From Dyadobacter tibetensis Y620-1 (GTDB lineage Bacteria > Bacteroidota > Bacteroidia > Cytophagales > Spirosomataceae), in the NCBI RefSeq assembly GCF_000566685.1, contig NZ_AZQN01000004.1:186001-250000 (forward strand): DNA of 64,000 nt, given 5' to 3'. A model generated the notes under the pieces. That model was given only the letters and a program-made list of their open reading frames with translations, was not told the DNA's origin and did no database searches. Both the position numbers and the translations under genes were made by a program. Shown here piece by piece: positions 52,601 to 61,844 of this stretch (position 1 is its first letter; the number at the start of each line of letters is the position of its first letter).

Positions 52601-53245
52601 CTATTTTTTTTGTCGTTCCTCCCACGCCTTTCTTTCGGCCTGAAGGTCATAACCTCTTGCTGAAAGATAGTTATTGATTCGGCCCTTGTATTTCCCAAAA
52701 ACCTGATGCTTGGCATCCGAAGAGCTGGCATCCATGGCTATTTCCCTGGCTTCGGTTAACCAGTCCAGGATTTGCATTTTTTCTCCGGCCGACAGGGAAG
52801 GTATCATTTTCTGATAGGCATCATAGGTGACAGGAAGAACTCCATACGTCATTCCATTTTTAATACTAATAATTTCCTGCTCCGTCAACATTTGTCCCAG
52901 TTTATCCAGAAAACGTACATGGGCCTGACGTAACAGGCTGTCTGCCTTAGGAATTATGGGCAAATCACTAACTGCCAAGGGAGTATCTGCCTTCCGCTGC
53001 TTTAAACGATCCTGCTCTTCAAACCGTAGCCGTTGTAAATCGTTCAGAATTTGATATTGGTTCACCACCACCTTTCTAACGTGTAGATACTTTACCGAAT
53101 CGGAGATCTGCATTGGAGCGAGAATCTTATCGACTCTTTTTAGTAGCGTCGCCTCTGGAATGACATCCCGGTCAGCGGGAATCTGAGCCGTGCTGGCAAC
53201 TACGGCCCCCATTAAGATCATCAATATTTTCGCTATTTTATTCAT
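52601..53245 (-). CDS. DUF3826 family secreted protein
   Basis: A 214-residue exported protein (signal ends near STAQIP). It is helical and charged, with DSVKYLHVRKVVVNQYQILNDL and RINNYLSARGYDLQAERKAWEERQKK at the C-terminus, the pattern of DUF3826, a family seen only within Bacteroidota PULs for pectic glycans. The molecular role is unknown; no catalytic motif is evident. It sits between the TIM-barrel protein and GH95 genes with short spacers, so it belongs to the unit. Confidence 0.85.
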   Translation of the reverse strand: MNKIAKILMILMGAVVASTAQIPADRDVIPEATLLKRVDKILAPMQISDSVKYLHVRKVVVNQYQILNDLQRLRFEEQDRLKQRKADTPLAVSDLPIIPKADSLLRQAHVRFLDKLGQMLTEQEIISIKNGMTYGVLPVTYDAYQKMIPSLSAGEKMQILDWLTEAREIAMDASSSDAKHQVFGKYKGRINNYLSARGYDLQAERKAWEERQKK

Positions 53246-53297
53246 CTTTATTTTAATTTTCGTAAAACAATATTGGTTAGTACGATTAAATCCTATT

Positions 53298-54179
53298 TTA
53301 CTGGAAAATACTTTTCATATAAGCCACATTGGCACTGAAATTCCCTAATACATCTTTGGGCCTGCTGGCATCTCTGGATCGCTCCACCACCAACCATCCT
53401 TTCCAGCCCATTCGATCCAAGGTTCGTTTAACTTTGGTCATATCCAGTCTGCGATTATTTTCCAGCCAGACCCCATCCTTATCCGTGCAGTGAATTTGGC
53501 AAATCCGGTTTTTCCCCAGGATTCGTAATTCTTCACACAAATCGCGCCCCTCTTCCAATGGATTCGAAAAGTTGAAATAAATTTGAATGGCTTTAGAGCC
53601 CACCTCTTCCAATAGCTTCACTTCCGACCGGGCGTCCAGAGCAGTCTCTATTCCAATGACTACTCCGGCCTTTTCTGCCATAGGTGCTATTTGTCTGAGC
53701 CGTTCTACAATTAGCGGACGAAGCTCTGGATTCTTTACCAAATCACCTTGAACACCCAGAGGCAGAAAGGCCGTTTTAATATTCATGGCTTTCATCGTTA
53801 GGATGCAGTCGGCCACCATCTTTACCACTTCCTCTCTTTTGGCGAATGACTGGGCATAGAAGCCCGTCATCGCCAGGGAACAGAAACTAAGGTTCATTTC
53901 CCGGGCCTTGGCCAGATATTGATCCTGAATAATGGGATCCGACAATTTATTATCAAAAGTAGGCCGATCTCCTAAACCTCCCATGTCTATTTCCAGACCA
54001 TCGGCGCCTATCTCCCGAGCCAGCGGTATAGCACTTATCTTCTGACGTTTCAAAATCATCAGATCGATCACCGCCACCTTATACCTCTCTTGTTTTAGCA
54101 GCTTCGCCGCTCCTGCAAAACTCTTGATACCTATAAATATCGAATAGGCCAATGACCCTAAAAACGCTCTACGTATCAT
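53298..54179 (-). CDS. Sugar phosphate isomerase/epimerase-like TIM-barrel protein with Tat-like signal
   Basis: A 293-residue xylose-isomerase-like TIM barrel. The barrel starts at RYKVAVIDLMILKRQ and has the metal-site style strands GADGLEIDMGG, VVIGIETALDA, CQIHCTDKDG and GWLVVERSRD. These give the Glu, Asp/His and Glu ligands common in this superfamily. The N-terminus MIRRAFLGSLAYSIF resembles a twin-arginine signal, implying folding with its metal before export. Exported relatives in PULs may isomerise released sugars, but the substrate is unknown. It lies 44 bases after the preceding BNR gene. Confidence 0.85.
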   Translation of the reverse strand: MIRRAFLGSLAYSIFIGIKSFAGAAKLLKQERYKVAVIDLMILKRQKISAIPLAREIGADGLEIDMGGLGDRPTFDNKLSDPIIQDQYLAKAREMNLSFCSLAMTGFYAQSFAKREEVVKMVADCILTMKAMNIKTAFLPLGVQGDLVKNPELRPLIVERLRQIAPMAEKAGVVIGIETALDARSEVKLLEEVGSKAIQIYFNFSNPLEEGRDLCEELRILGKNRICQIHCTDKDGVWLENNRRLDMTKVKRTLDRMGWKGWLVVERSRDASRPKDVLGNFSANVAYMKSIFQ

Positions 54180-54223
54180 TTCATGTCACTTTGTTCCAAC
54201 AGCTGATTTCAAACATGGGCCTT

Positions 54224-55315
54224 TTACTGTGGCCATAAACCATGATTTATGCGACTGGTTTTTAGCTTTTCCGGATCGATCACCACATATTTAATCCGTT
54301 CTCGTCGCCAGGTATATACGATATGTACCTTTCCATCCTGTGCCTGGATGACAGAGGGATAGGAGTATTGGCTGATGGGGGAATCCTCCAGAATCAAGGC
54401 GGCATTCCATTGTCTCCCATCGTCCGAAACGGCTACATTTAACGGCGTCCTAGGACCCTTTGCTTCCTGGCCCGGAGGTTTTACATGATTATATACCAAT
54501 ATCTGTTTACCATTAAAAAGGGTTACCGCATCCGTACCAGAGTTGTTATTGGGCAGCCCGCTGGGAAGTAAGGGCGACCAGCTTTTCCCCCCGTCCTGCG
54601 ACCATGAAGTCAATAAGGCCTGCGACCTGCTCCTGCACAAAATTTGCATATTACCATTGGGATGCAAAAGTATACTCGGCTGAATGGCAAACACTTCCTT
54701 ACCGTCATTGATAGGCCCTACCTTACGCCAGGTTATTCCAAAATCAGAAGTCACTTCAAAGTGCACCCTCCAGCCATTATCCTCCGAACTCGACGGACAC
54801 CACAGTTCACCGTTGTCGAGCAAGACGGGCTTATTTTTAACCGGCCCTAAGAATCCTTCGGGCAATGCCTTCGGAGCCGACCAGGTCATACCATGGTCTT
54901 TGGATCGAATCATAAATCCTTTCCAGGCAGATACCTTGGGACCCACCTTATAAAACAGTAATAAATCGCCCTTAGGGATCTGATACAGCACCGGATTCCA
55001 GCAGGCATAACGTAAAGTATCGTTTACGATGCCGTTGGCGACTTCATTAGGCGCACTCCATTTCCCCTCATTTAGTCGGCTCACCCATATACCGACATCG
55101 GGATTTCGTTCTTTGGTACCTCCAAACCAGGCCGCTACTATGCCGGCGGGAGTTTCAGCCAGCGTCGAGGCATGAGCCTCTGGAAAGGGTGCTTTTTCAA
55201 AAATAAATTCATCGACTAAAATTCCTTGCTTCCAGTTTTGTCCTTTAATGCCGCTTACGGAAATAAAAACCAGCAACAAGCAAGTTACATACCTCTTATT
55301 AATTTTCATGATCAA
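54224..55315 (-). CDS. Exported sialidase-family (BNR repeat) protein
   Basis: A 363-residue exported protein (signal ends near GIKGQNW) with four clear Asp-box turns: RSKDHGMTWSAP, TSDFGITWRKV, SQDGGKSWSPL and SDDGRQWNAA. They define a six-bladed propeller of the sialidase superfamily. Residues such as PEAHASTLAETPAGIVAAWFGG and WCPSSSEDNGWRVHFE are shared with Bacteroidota PUL proteins annotated as exo-alpha-sialidase. Sialic acid is unlikely in a plant-glycan locus, so a different sugar acid or rhamnose-type substrate is likely. It is the shorter of the two propellers in the locus. Confidence 0.85.
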   Translation of the reverse strand: MIMKINKRYVTCLLLVFISVSGIKGQNWKQGILVDEFIFEKAPFPEAHASTLAETPAGIVAAWFGGTKERNPDVGIWVSRLNEGKWSAPNEVANGIVNDTLRYACWNPVLYQIPKGDLLLFYKVGPKVSAWKGFMIRSKDHGMTWSAPKALPEGFLGPVKNKPVLLDNGELWCPSSSEDNGWRVHFEVTSDFGITWRKVGPINDGKEVFAIQPSILLHPNGNMQILCRSRSQALLTSWSQDGGKSWSPLLPSGLPNNNSGTDAVTLFNGKQILVYNHVKPPGQEAKGPRTPLNVAVSDDGRQWNAALILEDSPISQYSYPSVIQAQDGKVHIVYTWRRERIKYVVIDPEKLKTSRINHGLWPQ

Positions 55316-55350
55316 GTTATTATGGTGTAAAAATCAGGACTTCTCAATGG

Positions 55351-56904
55351 TTAAACGGCATTGGGGATTTCCATTTTTCCCAAAACAGGGCTAATAGCCA
55401 CTGACCGACCATCTACAAACACCTGCAATCCTCTTCCTTTATTATAATGTGTCCCATCCTCATCCCAAAGGATGGTCAGAATCCTCCCCTTATATAAAAT
55501 ATTGTCGAGGCAAAACCATTTCCAGCGCCCCTGCGGCAACAGGGGATTAATTTCCAAGACCCCGTCCTGCCGGGGACGAAGCCCCACCAGACCGGTGATA
55601 ATAAGATCGTTAAAAGTAGAATGATTATAGTAACGACTCCTTTCCTGGTCACCCTTCAACCAGTACCCCGTTGTTTCGTCCAGGTATTCGCCTATATAAG
55701 GCCTGCCCCTATAATATTGTGATTCTACGTATAATTCCAGATGGCGGAAATACAGGGAGTCGGAAAGCACCGACGATGGCGATCCATTCAACCGATTCGC
55801 CATTGCCGTAAGGGTCTGGGCGCTGGCAAAGGGCCAAATAGCACCATCCCATTCACATTTACAGCACCCACTCTTCCGAAATTCCGGATGCCGCCTCTCG
55901 GCGGTAGTGAGGCCGAAGGGAGCCAGAAACCCGTCTTCAACCTTTACCTGCTTCCAGGCGCTGTCCTGAGCAGACTCTGGAATATTAAAATACCAGGGAA
56001 TATAACCTATGGCCTCTCTTACCTGTGCAAAATCACCATCTCCCCTCTTTTTTATGGTCTCAAAAAATGAGTGTTCAGGATTCCAAAGTTTCTGAAGAAT
56101 TAAATCCTTAAGGGTATCGGCCTTGGACTTATACCAGGCAGAGGCCGGTGCATCGAGAGCCAGGCTGCTCATTTGGGAAAGTGCTAAGGCGTTTCCATAC
56201 ATATAGCTATTGATGGTTGGTCTGGCGTTTTGTTCTCTACGCCCCCCACTAATCGACTCTTCCATCCCATCTTTTACATCCGACTGCCAAAAAAGTCCTG
56301 ACTTGGTTCGGCGTTCCCGTTCCCATAACTCGTACTCCGCCTGTAGGTCAGGAAGCATATCAAGAACAAAAGTTCGATCACCATTGACCTTGTAGCGGTT
56401 AAAAACCGCATCGGCCGTCCAACTGCTAAAGGTCATTAACTTTTTCATACGCCCTCCCTGATTTCCCCGAAACCATACCTTTATATAATCGTCCAGATAT
56501 TGTTGATCGTGCAGCCACCTGCCTTCATAGATATGGTGCCCCAGAGCACAGCTGATCATGTTGTAGTCGTCGGCATAGCTTCGGTCTACGAGAAATTCCG
56601 TGAATATATAGCCCTTAGGAGTCTGATGAATATGCTTGCGTAAGCTCCACCAACGGTAATAATAAATCTCTTTAAAATTTTCCTGAGGACAGTCGAACAA
56701 AGGAATATTTTTTTGCATCCACCGATAAGATGCTTCATTGGGAATAGCATTTACCTTGTTTTCGTCTTCCATCGTATTGAAATAGTCGACATATGGCCTG
56801 AAATCCTTTGCATTTAAAATTACCGGGACTACACTTTTCCTGGTACAGGACATACCCATGGATACCCACAATCCTATCAAAATAAACCTTACTGCATTAT
56901 TCAT
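55351..56904 (-). CDS. MGH1-like (GH63-related) glycoside hydrolase, lipoprotein
   Basis: A 517-residue protein with the lipobox MGMSC (Cys20), so membrane-anchored. The (alpha/alpha)6 barrel resembles mannosylglycerate hydrolase and GH63 enzymes: YYYRWWSLRKHI near the start, FSSWTADAVFNRYKVNGD, SINSYMYGNALALS-type text and CKCEWDGAIWPFASAQTLTA. Acidic residues in DVKDGMEES and CEWDGA are candidate catalytic groups. It would act on an alpha-linked sugar released from the glycan. It ends four bases before the DUF6298 frame begins, so it is tightly co-transcribed. Confidence 0.87.
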   Translation of the reverse strand: MNNAVRFILIGLWVSMGMSCTRKSVVPVILNAKDFRPYVDYFNTMEDENKVNAIPNEASYRWMQKNIPLFDCPQENFKEIYYYRWWSLRKHIHQTPKGYIFTEFLVDRSYADDYNMISCALGHHIYEGRWLHDQQYLDDYIKVWFRGNQGGRMKKLMTFSSWTADAVFNRYKVNGDRTFVLDMLPDLQAEYELWERERRTKSGLFWQSDVKDGMEESISGGRREQNARPTINSYMYGNALALSQMSSLALDAPASAWYKSKADTLKDLILQKLWNPEHSFFETIKKRGDGDFAQVREAIGYIPWYFNIPESAQDSAWKQVKVEDGFLAPFGLTTAERRHPEFRKSGCCKCEWDGAIWPFASAQTLTAMANRLNGSPSSVLSDSLYFRHLELYVESQYYRGRPYIGEYLDETTGYWLKGDQERSRYYNHSTFNDLIITGLVGLRPRQDGVLEINPLLPQGRWKWFCLDNILYKGRILTILWDEDGTHYNKGRGLQVFVDGRSVAISPVLGKMEIPNAV

Positions 56905-56908
56905 ACTC

Positions 56909-59900
56909 TCATTTCTGTTTATATAACCACCATAAGCCAGTGTTTTTTACTGCCGAAGGAAATGGGATTTTCTGCCCTCCCTTTACCGGTGCTGGACCAT
57001 CAACCATTCTTCCAGTGTTAAGATCTATACTTTGTAACATAAATTTTCCTTTCCATTCGGAAAGGTCCAGATAGGACGCTTTATCTGATGTTTGTCTGTA
57101 TATTAATGCCTGGGTTCCCAACTCACTGAGAACATAGCCTTCCTCCATTAAATCGGACCCAGGGTCCGGTCGCATGGCAGAGATAGCCTTCAGTAAACCA
57201 TTGGGGACACCCTTAGGCAATGCGGGAAGGGATCCACCGGCCATCAACACGGCCCAACCATATTGATCATACCCGGCACCATAGTAGCAAACGGGTTTAT
57301 CAGGATAAGCAGCCCTATAAGCTCTCACCCCCTCGTATACCGATCGGAAGTCTACTTTACCCGGCTTTTCTAAACGGGCATGCTGACGTAGTGCCAGATG
57401 CTGTCCCCCTTTCGGGGCATAAAAGGATCCATCGACACGTTGATGCCAGTATCGGATATCGATTACATCTACGAGTTTACCAAGCAGCGGGTCGGTCAAA
57501 ATAGCATCCTGAACGTCCTTTGTAACACTGAGAGCTACTAGTGCGTTTCTGCCTGTTTCCTGTTCCCAGGCTCCAATGGTCTCCAGCCAAAATTGCACGA
57601 AATGCAATGGCCCGGTATATTCCGAACTGATCAGATGCAGAACCGTGCCATGATTTTTGAAATTTTCCAGACACTTGCGGATATAGGCCCGGTGAAGGTC
57701 CAAACGCTTTTTGTTTCTTAGATCATAAAATTGTTCATCCAGAAAAATTCGCTTATCCCCGGCATATGGGGGCGGCTCCGGGAACCCAACTTCGTTTATA
57801 TTATTGGCTGTTCGCCAAGGAAAATCGGCATAATGCGCCCCTGCTTCTAAAATATTATGTTGAAAATAATGCTGATGTAGCAGTACCAGTCCTTTTTCGT
57901 CAGCTAGGTCTGCAAAACTTGCCAGACGATTCCAATACCAGGTATTGTATTTGCTAAGGTCATACTGACTCAACTGATCCCAGGCTAGTCCTTTTCCACT
58001 TCTGGCAAAAGGTTGCTCATAGAAGGGAGGCCATACTTCGGCATCCATCCTCCGGATACGTTCATGGTCGTCGCGCCGGCGATCGTACCAGAGGCCGTAA
58101 TGATGGTCCACTACACGTATATTTTGCTTTTTTAAGGTATCGGTCATATCTTTTAATTCATCGGTTAACCCGGCACCATATCGACCTGGCACGAAACGGG
58201 TGATATGCGGCTGCGCCTTATCAAGCTCATACGGCCGGATACCTCCTCGCCACCAGGGCACCTCCTGTACGTTTCCTGTAACTACTCCTTGATTCCAGAG
58301 AAGCCATCCCTGGACAGTATTCAGGGAAAGTGAACTATCCAAAGCCTTACTTACAGGCGCCGGCTCCACCCATCGGATCAAACCTTCCTGGGAAATGGCT
58401 ATGGGATGACGCCCTGCCGCTCCATCGATCCATTCCGCCAGTTGCAAGGGAGGTATTGCTGCCGCAAGGGTTAGTTCTTCAGCCTGCTCTTGAGAAGGAC
58501 TGCTGGTGGCACCGGCCTCAGTGGGCATCAGCTGGCCACTCGGATCAAAATCTCCTCCCAATCGCTGAGCTAGCTGGGCATAAAAAAGACTTCTGGGTTT
58601 GATATGCTCATTCATTTGCTCCCAATAGCCATTCCCATTAAACTGGGACCATATTCCAAAGGCATAATTACTGGCGGTGGGTGGGCTCTGATTTTCTACC
58701 CTGGCCGCTGAGCATTGCCATAACACGGAGTTTGCCGCCGCCCAGCCTGCCCCCTTACCGTCCTGGCCCCTATTGATTAGGCTTAAGGCTCCCCCATCGA
58801 TATGCACATTATCGAACAGGGTTCCCGAAGCCCAACTGTCGATGGCCCCGCTAAAACTAAGGGGCAAATAGGAGGTGCATTGCACAAATGCGTTGGGGCC
58901 TGGAGACATGAAACCCACAGAAAAAGCGTGATAACCATATTCTGCGTAACAACTCAGGAAAAGTGTCTGCTCACCTTCCGTATAAAAGCTATATCTTCTT
59001 TGAGCGGCTTTTTCAGATACGGGTTCCAGGGATTTACAGTTTTCTACAGTAACCTTTCTGGAGCCTGACAATATGGCGACGGCAGAACCAGCCAAATGCT
59101 GAAAATTCACCTGACGTACCCAAGCGTCTTCTACATTTTCCATGGTAATACCCATCCAGCGATGTGCTTCATCGAGGGGATTTTCTGGGTCGTAAGTCGA
59201 TCGTATGCTTAGATTTTCCACTGCAAGGTTATTCACCTGGTCTTTGCTGTCAATTTTATGGACCAGGGCTCCACCAAAGTTTTGCTCCAAGGCAGTGGTC
59301 AACCCTTGGTCCAGGGTGATCCTCCTTCCCTGAATGTCCTGTATAGTCCGAATCCATTGAACTATTCTTTGTCCTGGTTTCCAGCCTATCCAGTCGGTCT
59401 CTCCCCCAAAATTTTCCATTCCAAGGGCTGCGATCCATTCTCTGGTACAAGGGCGGGTTATCCTAATCCGGTCTCCTGCCTGCAATGATTTTGTCGTGTT
59501 CACCTCCAGTATCCTGGAACCAACCCCTACATAATCATCTGTGAGCTCATAAACGGTTTGCGACACATTGGGTGCGTTGCCCTTCATACGGATTACCGTT
59601 TCGCGTGTCTCTCCTTCGGCCAACAGCACCGTCCCAGCATTCCCAGAACCACTACCGCGTAGCACTACTCCCGAGGCTATCATCTTTAAGCCGGACGAAA
59701 GACGAAAAATGCCCGGTGCCAGCAACACGGCCCCACGGAACCCCTGACCGTCCAAGGGCAATGCAGCAACATGATCCAGGGCCGACTGTATCAGCGAAGT
59801 GGCGTCGCCCTGCACGGGATGAACGACCAGAACGGCAGGAACGAACGGAAGCCCACTATTGGAAGACCGATAACCGCAGTAAGAAAAATCCACGATCCTG

Positions 59901-60043
59901 TTCCCCATCGAGTCAGGGTGGTTTTGTAGCACCCCTTTTGAATCTATCGTAAGGGGTCGCCATGGCACGATGGCCTTTTGCGCCAGAACGGAAGAAGCCA
60001 AAAGTAAGACCAGGGGAAGGAGTCGAAGAAATTGAGCAGCCAT
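56909..60043 (-). CDS. DUF6298 family two-domain protein (beta-helix plus C-terminal barrel)
   Basis: A 1044-residue exported protein counted from the ATG at 60043 (a TTG at 60052 adds three residues). The signal peptide ends near SVLAQK. The first half (about residues 70-500) is a right-handed beta-helix of the pectate-lyase type, with repeated turns such as DAWVRQVNFQHLAGSAVAILS and TVENCKSL. The second half (about 620-1000) reads like an (alpha/beta)8 barrel, with FVPGRYGAGLTDEL, DHHYGLWYDRRRDDHERIR and VIDIRYWHQRVDGS. I recall this as DUF6298, found in PULs. It may combine lyase and hydrolase activities in one chain. The catalytic residues are not established. Confidence 0.82.
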   Translation of the reverse strand: MAAQFLRLLPLVLLLASSVLAQKAIVPWRPLTIDSKGVLQNHPDSMGNRIVDFSYCGYRSSNSGLPFVPAVLVVHPVQGDATSLIQSALDHVAALPLDGQGFRGAVLLAPGIFRLSSGLKMIASGVVLRGSGSGNAGTVLLAEGETRETVIRMKGNAPNVSQTVYELTDDYVGVGSRILEVNTTKSLQAGDRIRITRPCTREWIAALGMENFGGETDWIGWKPGQRIVQWIRTIQDIQGRRITLDQGLTTALEQNFGGALVHKIDSKDQVNNLAVENLSIRSTYDPENPLDEAHRWMGITMENVEDAWVRQVNFQHLAGSAVAILSGSRKVTVENCKSLEPVSEKAAQRRYSFYTEGEQTLFLSCYAEYGYHAFSVGFMSPGPNAFVQCTSYLPLSFSGAIDSWASGTLFDNVHIDGGALSLINRGQDGKGAGWAAANSVLWQCSAARVENQSPPTASNYAFGIWSQFNGNGYWEQMNEHIKPRSLFYAQLAQRLGGDFDPSGQLMPTEAGATSSPSQEQAEELTLAAAIPPLQLAEWIDGAAGRHPIAISQEGLIRWVEPAPVSKALDSSLSLNTVQGWLLWNQGVVTGNVQEVPWWRGGIRPYELDKAQPHITRFVPGRYGAGLTDELKDMTDTLKKQNIRVVDHHYGLWYDRRRDDHERIRRMDAEVWPPFYEQPFARSGKGLAWDQLSQYDLSKYNTWYWNRLASFADLADEKGLVLLHQHYFQHNILEAGAHYADFPWRTANNINEVGFPEPPPYAGDKRIFLDEQFYDLRNKKRLDLHRAYIRKCLENFKNHGTVLHLISSEYTGPLHFVQFWLETIGAWEQETGRNALVALSVTKDVQDAILTDPLLGKLVDVIDIRYWHQRVDGSFYAPKGGQHLALRQHARLEKPGKVDFRSVYEGVRAYRAAYPDKPVCYYGAGYDQYGWAVLMAGGSLPALPKGVPNGLLKAISAMRPDPGSDLMEEGYVLSELGTQALIYRQTSDKASYLDLSEWKGKFMLQSIDLNTGRMVDGPAPVKGGQKIPFPSAVKNTGLWWLYKQK

Positions 60044-60093
60044 AACAGACAATGTATCAATGAATAATCTAACAAATTTCGGTTTCTCCTGGG

Positions 60094-61773
60094 CTAGTTT
60101 TTCAGCAAGGCCGACGTCAAAGTCTCACGATTATTGGCTGGGTTGGTCCAGTCTACTTTTCGTGTAGGATCTATTCCATTAATGTATTTTTCAATATTGC
60201 TGTAACCATCTCCCGAGAGGTCAGTCCTGGCGTCTCCAGGATCCTGGGGATTAAGTCCATATTTTTTTTCCCAGGCATCGGGCATCCCGTCTTTGTCTTG
60301 GTCGGCATAGGGAGCTCCCTTGTACTCGGGATAGCCTCCCACCTGTGCTATATCCGTGATGATCCCCTTCTTATAGGAATCGATAGGCAACCTACGGTGT
60401 TTGAACTGGGTATCAGGAAGCTTTACATTTTTTAATGGATTTATCTCTCCAGTACGCACCTGCCGGGTCACCCGTAGATCTACCGGATCTCTTTTGGGCA
60501 AGGTGGCTCCGGCATTGGCAAGCACATAATCAAAAGACTCCTTAGCCGTTAAAATGGGAAAAACGGGCATGGGCAAGGGCTGATTCCATTTCATATAATC
60601 CTGGTGCTCACCCGTATTGGGTAGACTTTCGACCTGCACGCCACCATTCCAGTTATCCTTTGTAATGTGTTCATAACCCTCCATGACATTTCCATTTACA
60701 TAGGCCCGGCCGTATACATGATGGTCCAATTTACTTCTCCCCGATTCAGGCTTTAAAATTCTGTGTCCCACTGCCGAATTGATAGGAGTCTGTGGTCCGG
60801 GTTTAAAATAATTGTTGATAATATTATACATCGCCCTATAGTCCCCTCCATCGATGGAGCGATGTACCCAATTGAATACTACATTATTAACAAAATTAAA
60901 GATCCCGTACCAACCTATAGAAGGATTTCTCCCGGCATTGTTAGCCCATAAATTGCGCATAAAGGTACAGTTCTCACCTCCCAAAGTACTTCCAAAGGAG
61001 TGATTATAGGTATCAAGGGTTTCCGAAAAAATTGAGTTCTGAATGGTAATATTCACGGTAGGAAGTTTCTGGTCGGCAATGCCTGTACTATCGTTATACA
61101 TATGACGATACATGGACATGTTTTCATCCAATCCCCAGCTAGCCGACACATGGTCGATCATAATATTGCCAATAGGATTACCCCCAATGGCATCGTCCCG
61201 CCGTCCTACGAAGGTCTCCCCTCTTCGAAAACGCATATGGCGTATTACGACGTCATGGGTATCAATCCAGACCGTTTCACCGGCCACGCAGACCCCATCA
61301 CCAGGGGCCGTCTGGCCGGCAATGGTAATATATGGGGCTCGAATAATGAGTGGGGTTTCTAGCCGAATAATACCTGCGACGTTGAATACAATGATGCGGG
61401 CTCCACCTTTTTCACATGCCTCACGTAGGGTACCAGGTCCATGGTCTTGCAGGCTGGTCACGACGTATACCTGTCCTCCCCGACCCCCAAAGCTATAAGC
61501 ACCTCCACCTTCCGCACCTGGAAAAGCAGGAATTTTCGCCTGGGGTAGATCGACCGGGCGCGCCGCCCATGGAATATAGGGTTTTCCCTCCTTGGCTTCT
61601 TTCTGAATGGTGGGCCAGGCTTTGTTCCAGGCGATGTCTGACCGTCGGGTGGCTTCGTTCAGTAAGGAGTCACTTTTTCTTTGAACATCGGCGGGTATCT
61701 GAGGATACTGGGCCAGAGACCCGTTAGAAATGGCGAAAAAAGTAATGGTAAAAAAACTGATTAGGTACTTCAT
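60094..61773 (-). CDS. Polysaccharide lyase family 1 pectate lyase with C-terminal calcium-type repeat
   Basis: A 559-residue exported enzyme from the ATG at 61773 (the frame extends to TTG 61827). The signal ends near SLAQYP. The PL1 beta-helix (about residues 60-420) has FPGAEGGGAYSFGGRGGQVYVVTS, GTLREAC, ITIAGQTAPGDGV, VVIRHMRFRRG and IMIDHVSASWGLDENMS, typical of pectate lyases that cut polygalacturonate by beta-elimination. Near the C-terminus DKDGMPDAWEKKYGLNPQDP and DLSGDGYSNIEKYING form thrombospondin-type-3/EF-hand-like calcium repeats. It follows SusD in the upstream unit and identifies its target as pectic. Confidence 0.92.
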   Translation of the reverse strand: MKYLISFFTITFFAISNGSLAQYPQIPADVQRKSDSLLNEATRRSDIAWNKAWPTIQKEAKEGKPYIPWAARPVDLPQAKIPAFPGAEGGGAYSFGGRGGQVYVVTSLQDHGPGTLREACEKGGARIIVFNVAGIIRLETPLIIRAPYITIAGQTAPGDGVCVAGETVWIDTHDVVIRHMRFRRGETFVGRRDDAIGGNPIGNIMIDHVSASWGLDENMSMYRHMYNDSTGIADQKLPTVNITIQNSIFSETLDTYNHSFGSTLGGENCTFMRNLWANNAGRNPSIGWYGIFNFVNNVVFNWVHRSIDGGDYRAMYNIINNYFKPGPQTPINSAVGHRILKPESGRSKLDHHVYGRAYVNGNVMEGYEHITKDNWNGGVQVESLPNTGEHQDYMKWNQPLPMPVFPILTAKESFDYVLANAGATLPKRDPVDLRVTRQVRTGEINPLKNVKLPDTQFKHRRLPIDSYKKGIITDIAQVGGYPEYKGAPYADQDKDGMPDAWEKKYGLNPQDPGDARTDLSGDGYSNIEKYINGIDPTRKVDWTNPANNRETLTSALLKN

Positions 61774-61790
61774 AAAGAATTCAATTGAGT

Positions 61791-61833
61791 AAAAAAAATG
61801 AATATCCCTCCAATGGAACCTCTCCAAGGGGGG
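61791..61833 (-). terminator. Terminator-like hairpin after the upstream SusD gene
   Basis: In minus-strand RNA a C-rich run CCCCCC pairs with GGAGGG around an inner TGGA/TCCA stem (about 61833-61804), and eight Ts follow at 61798-61791. It lies in the SusD to pectate lyase gap, the same position as the attenuator after the other SusD, but the stem is weaker and ten bases from the T-run. Confidence 0.4.
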
Positions 61834-61844
61834 ACAGGAACTTA

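Noticed and set aside
61774-61827. N-terminal extension of the pectate lyase from a TTG
   Set aside because: It would read through a terminator-like hairpin and T-run; the ATG at 61773 begins a clear signal peptide.
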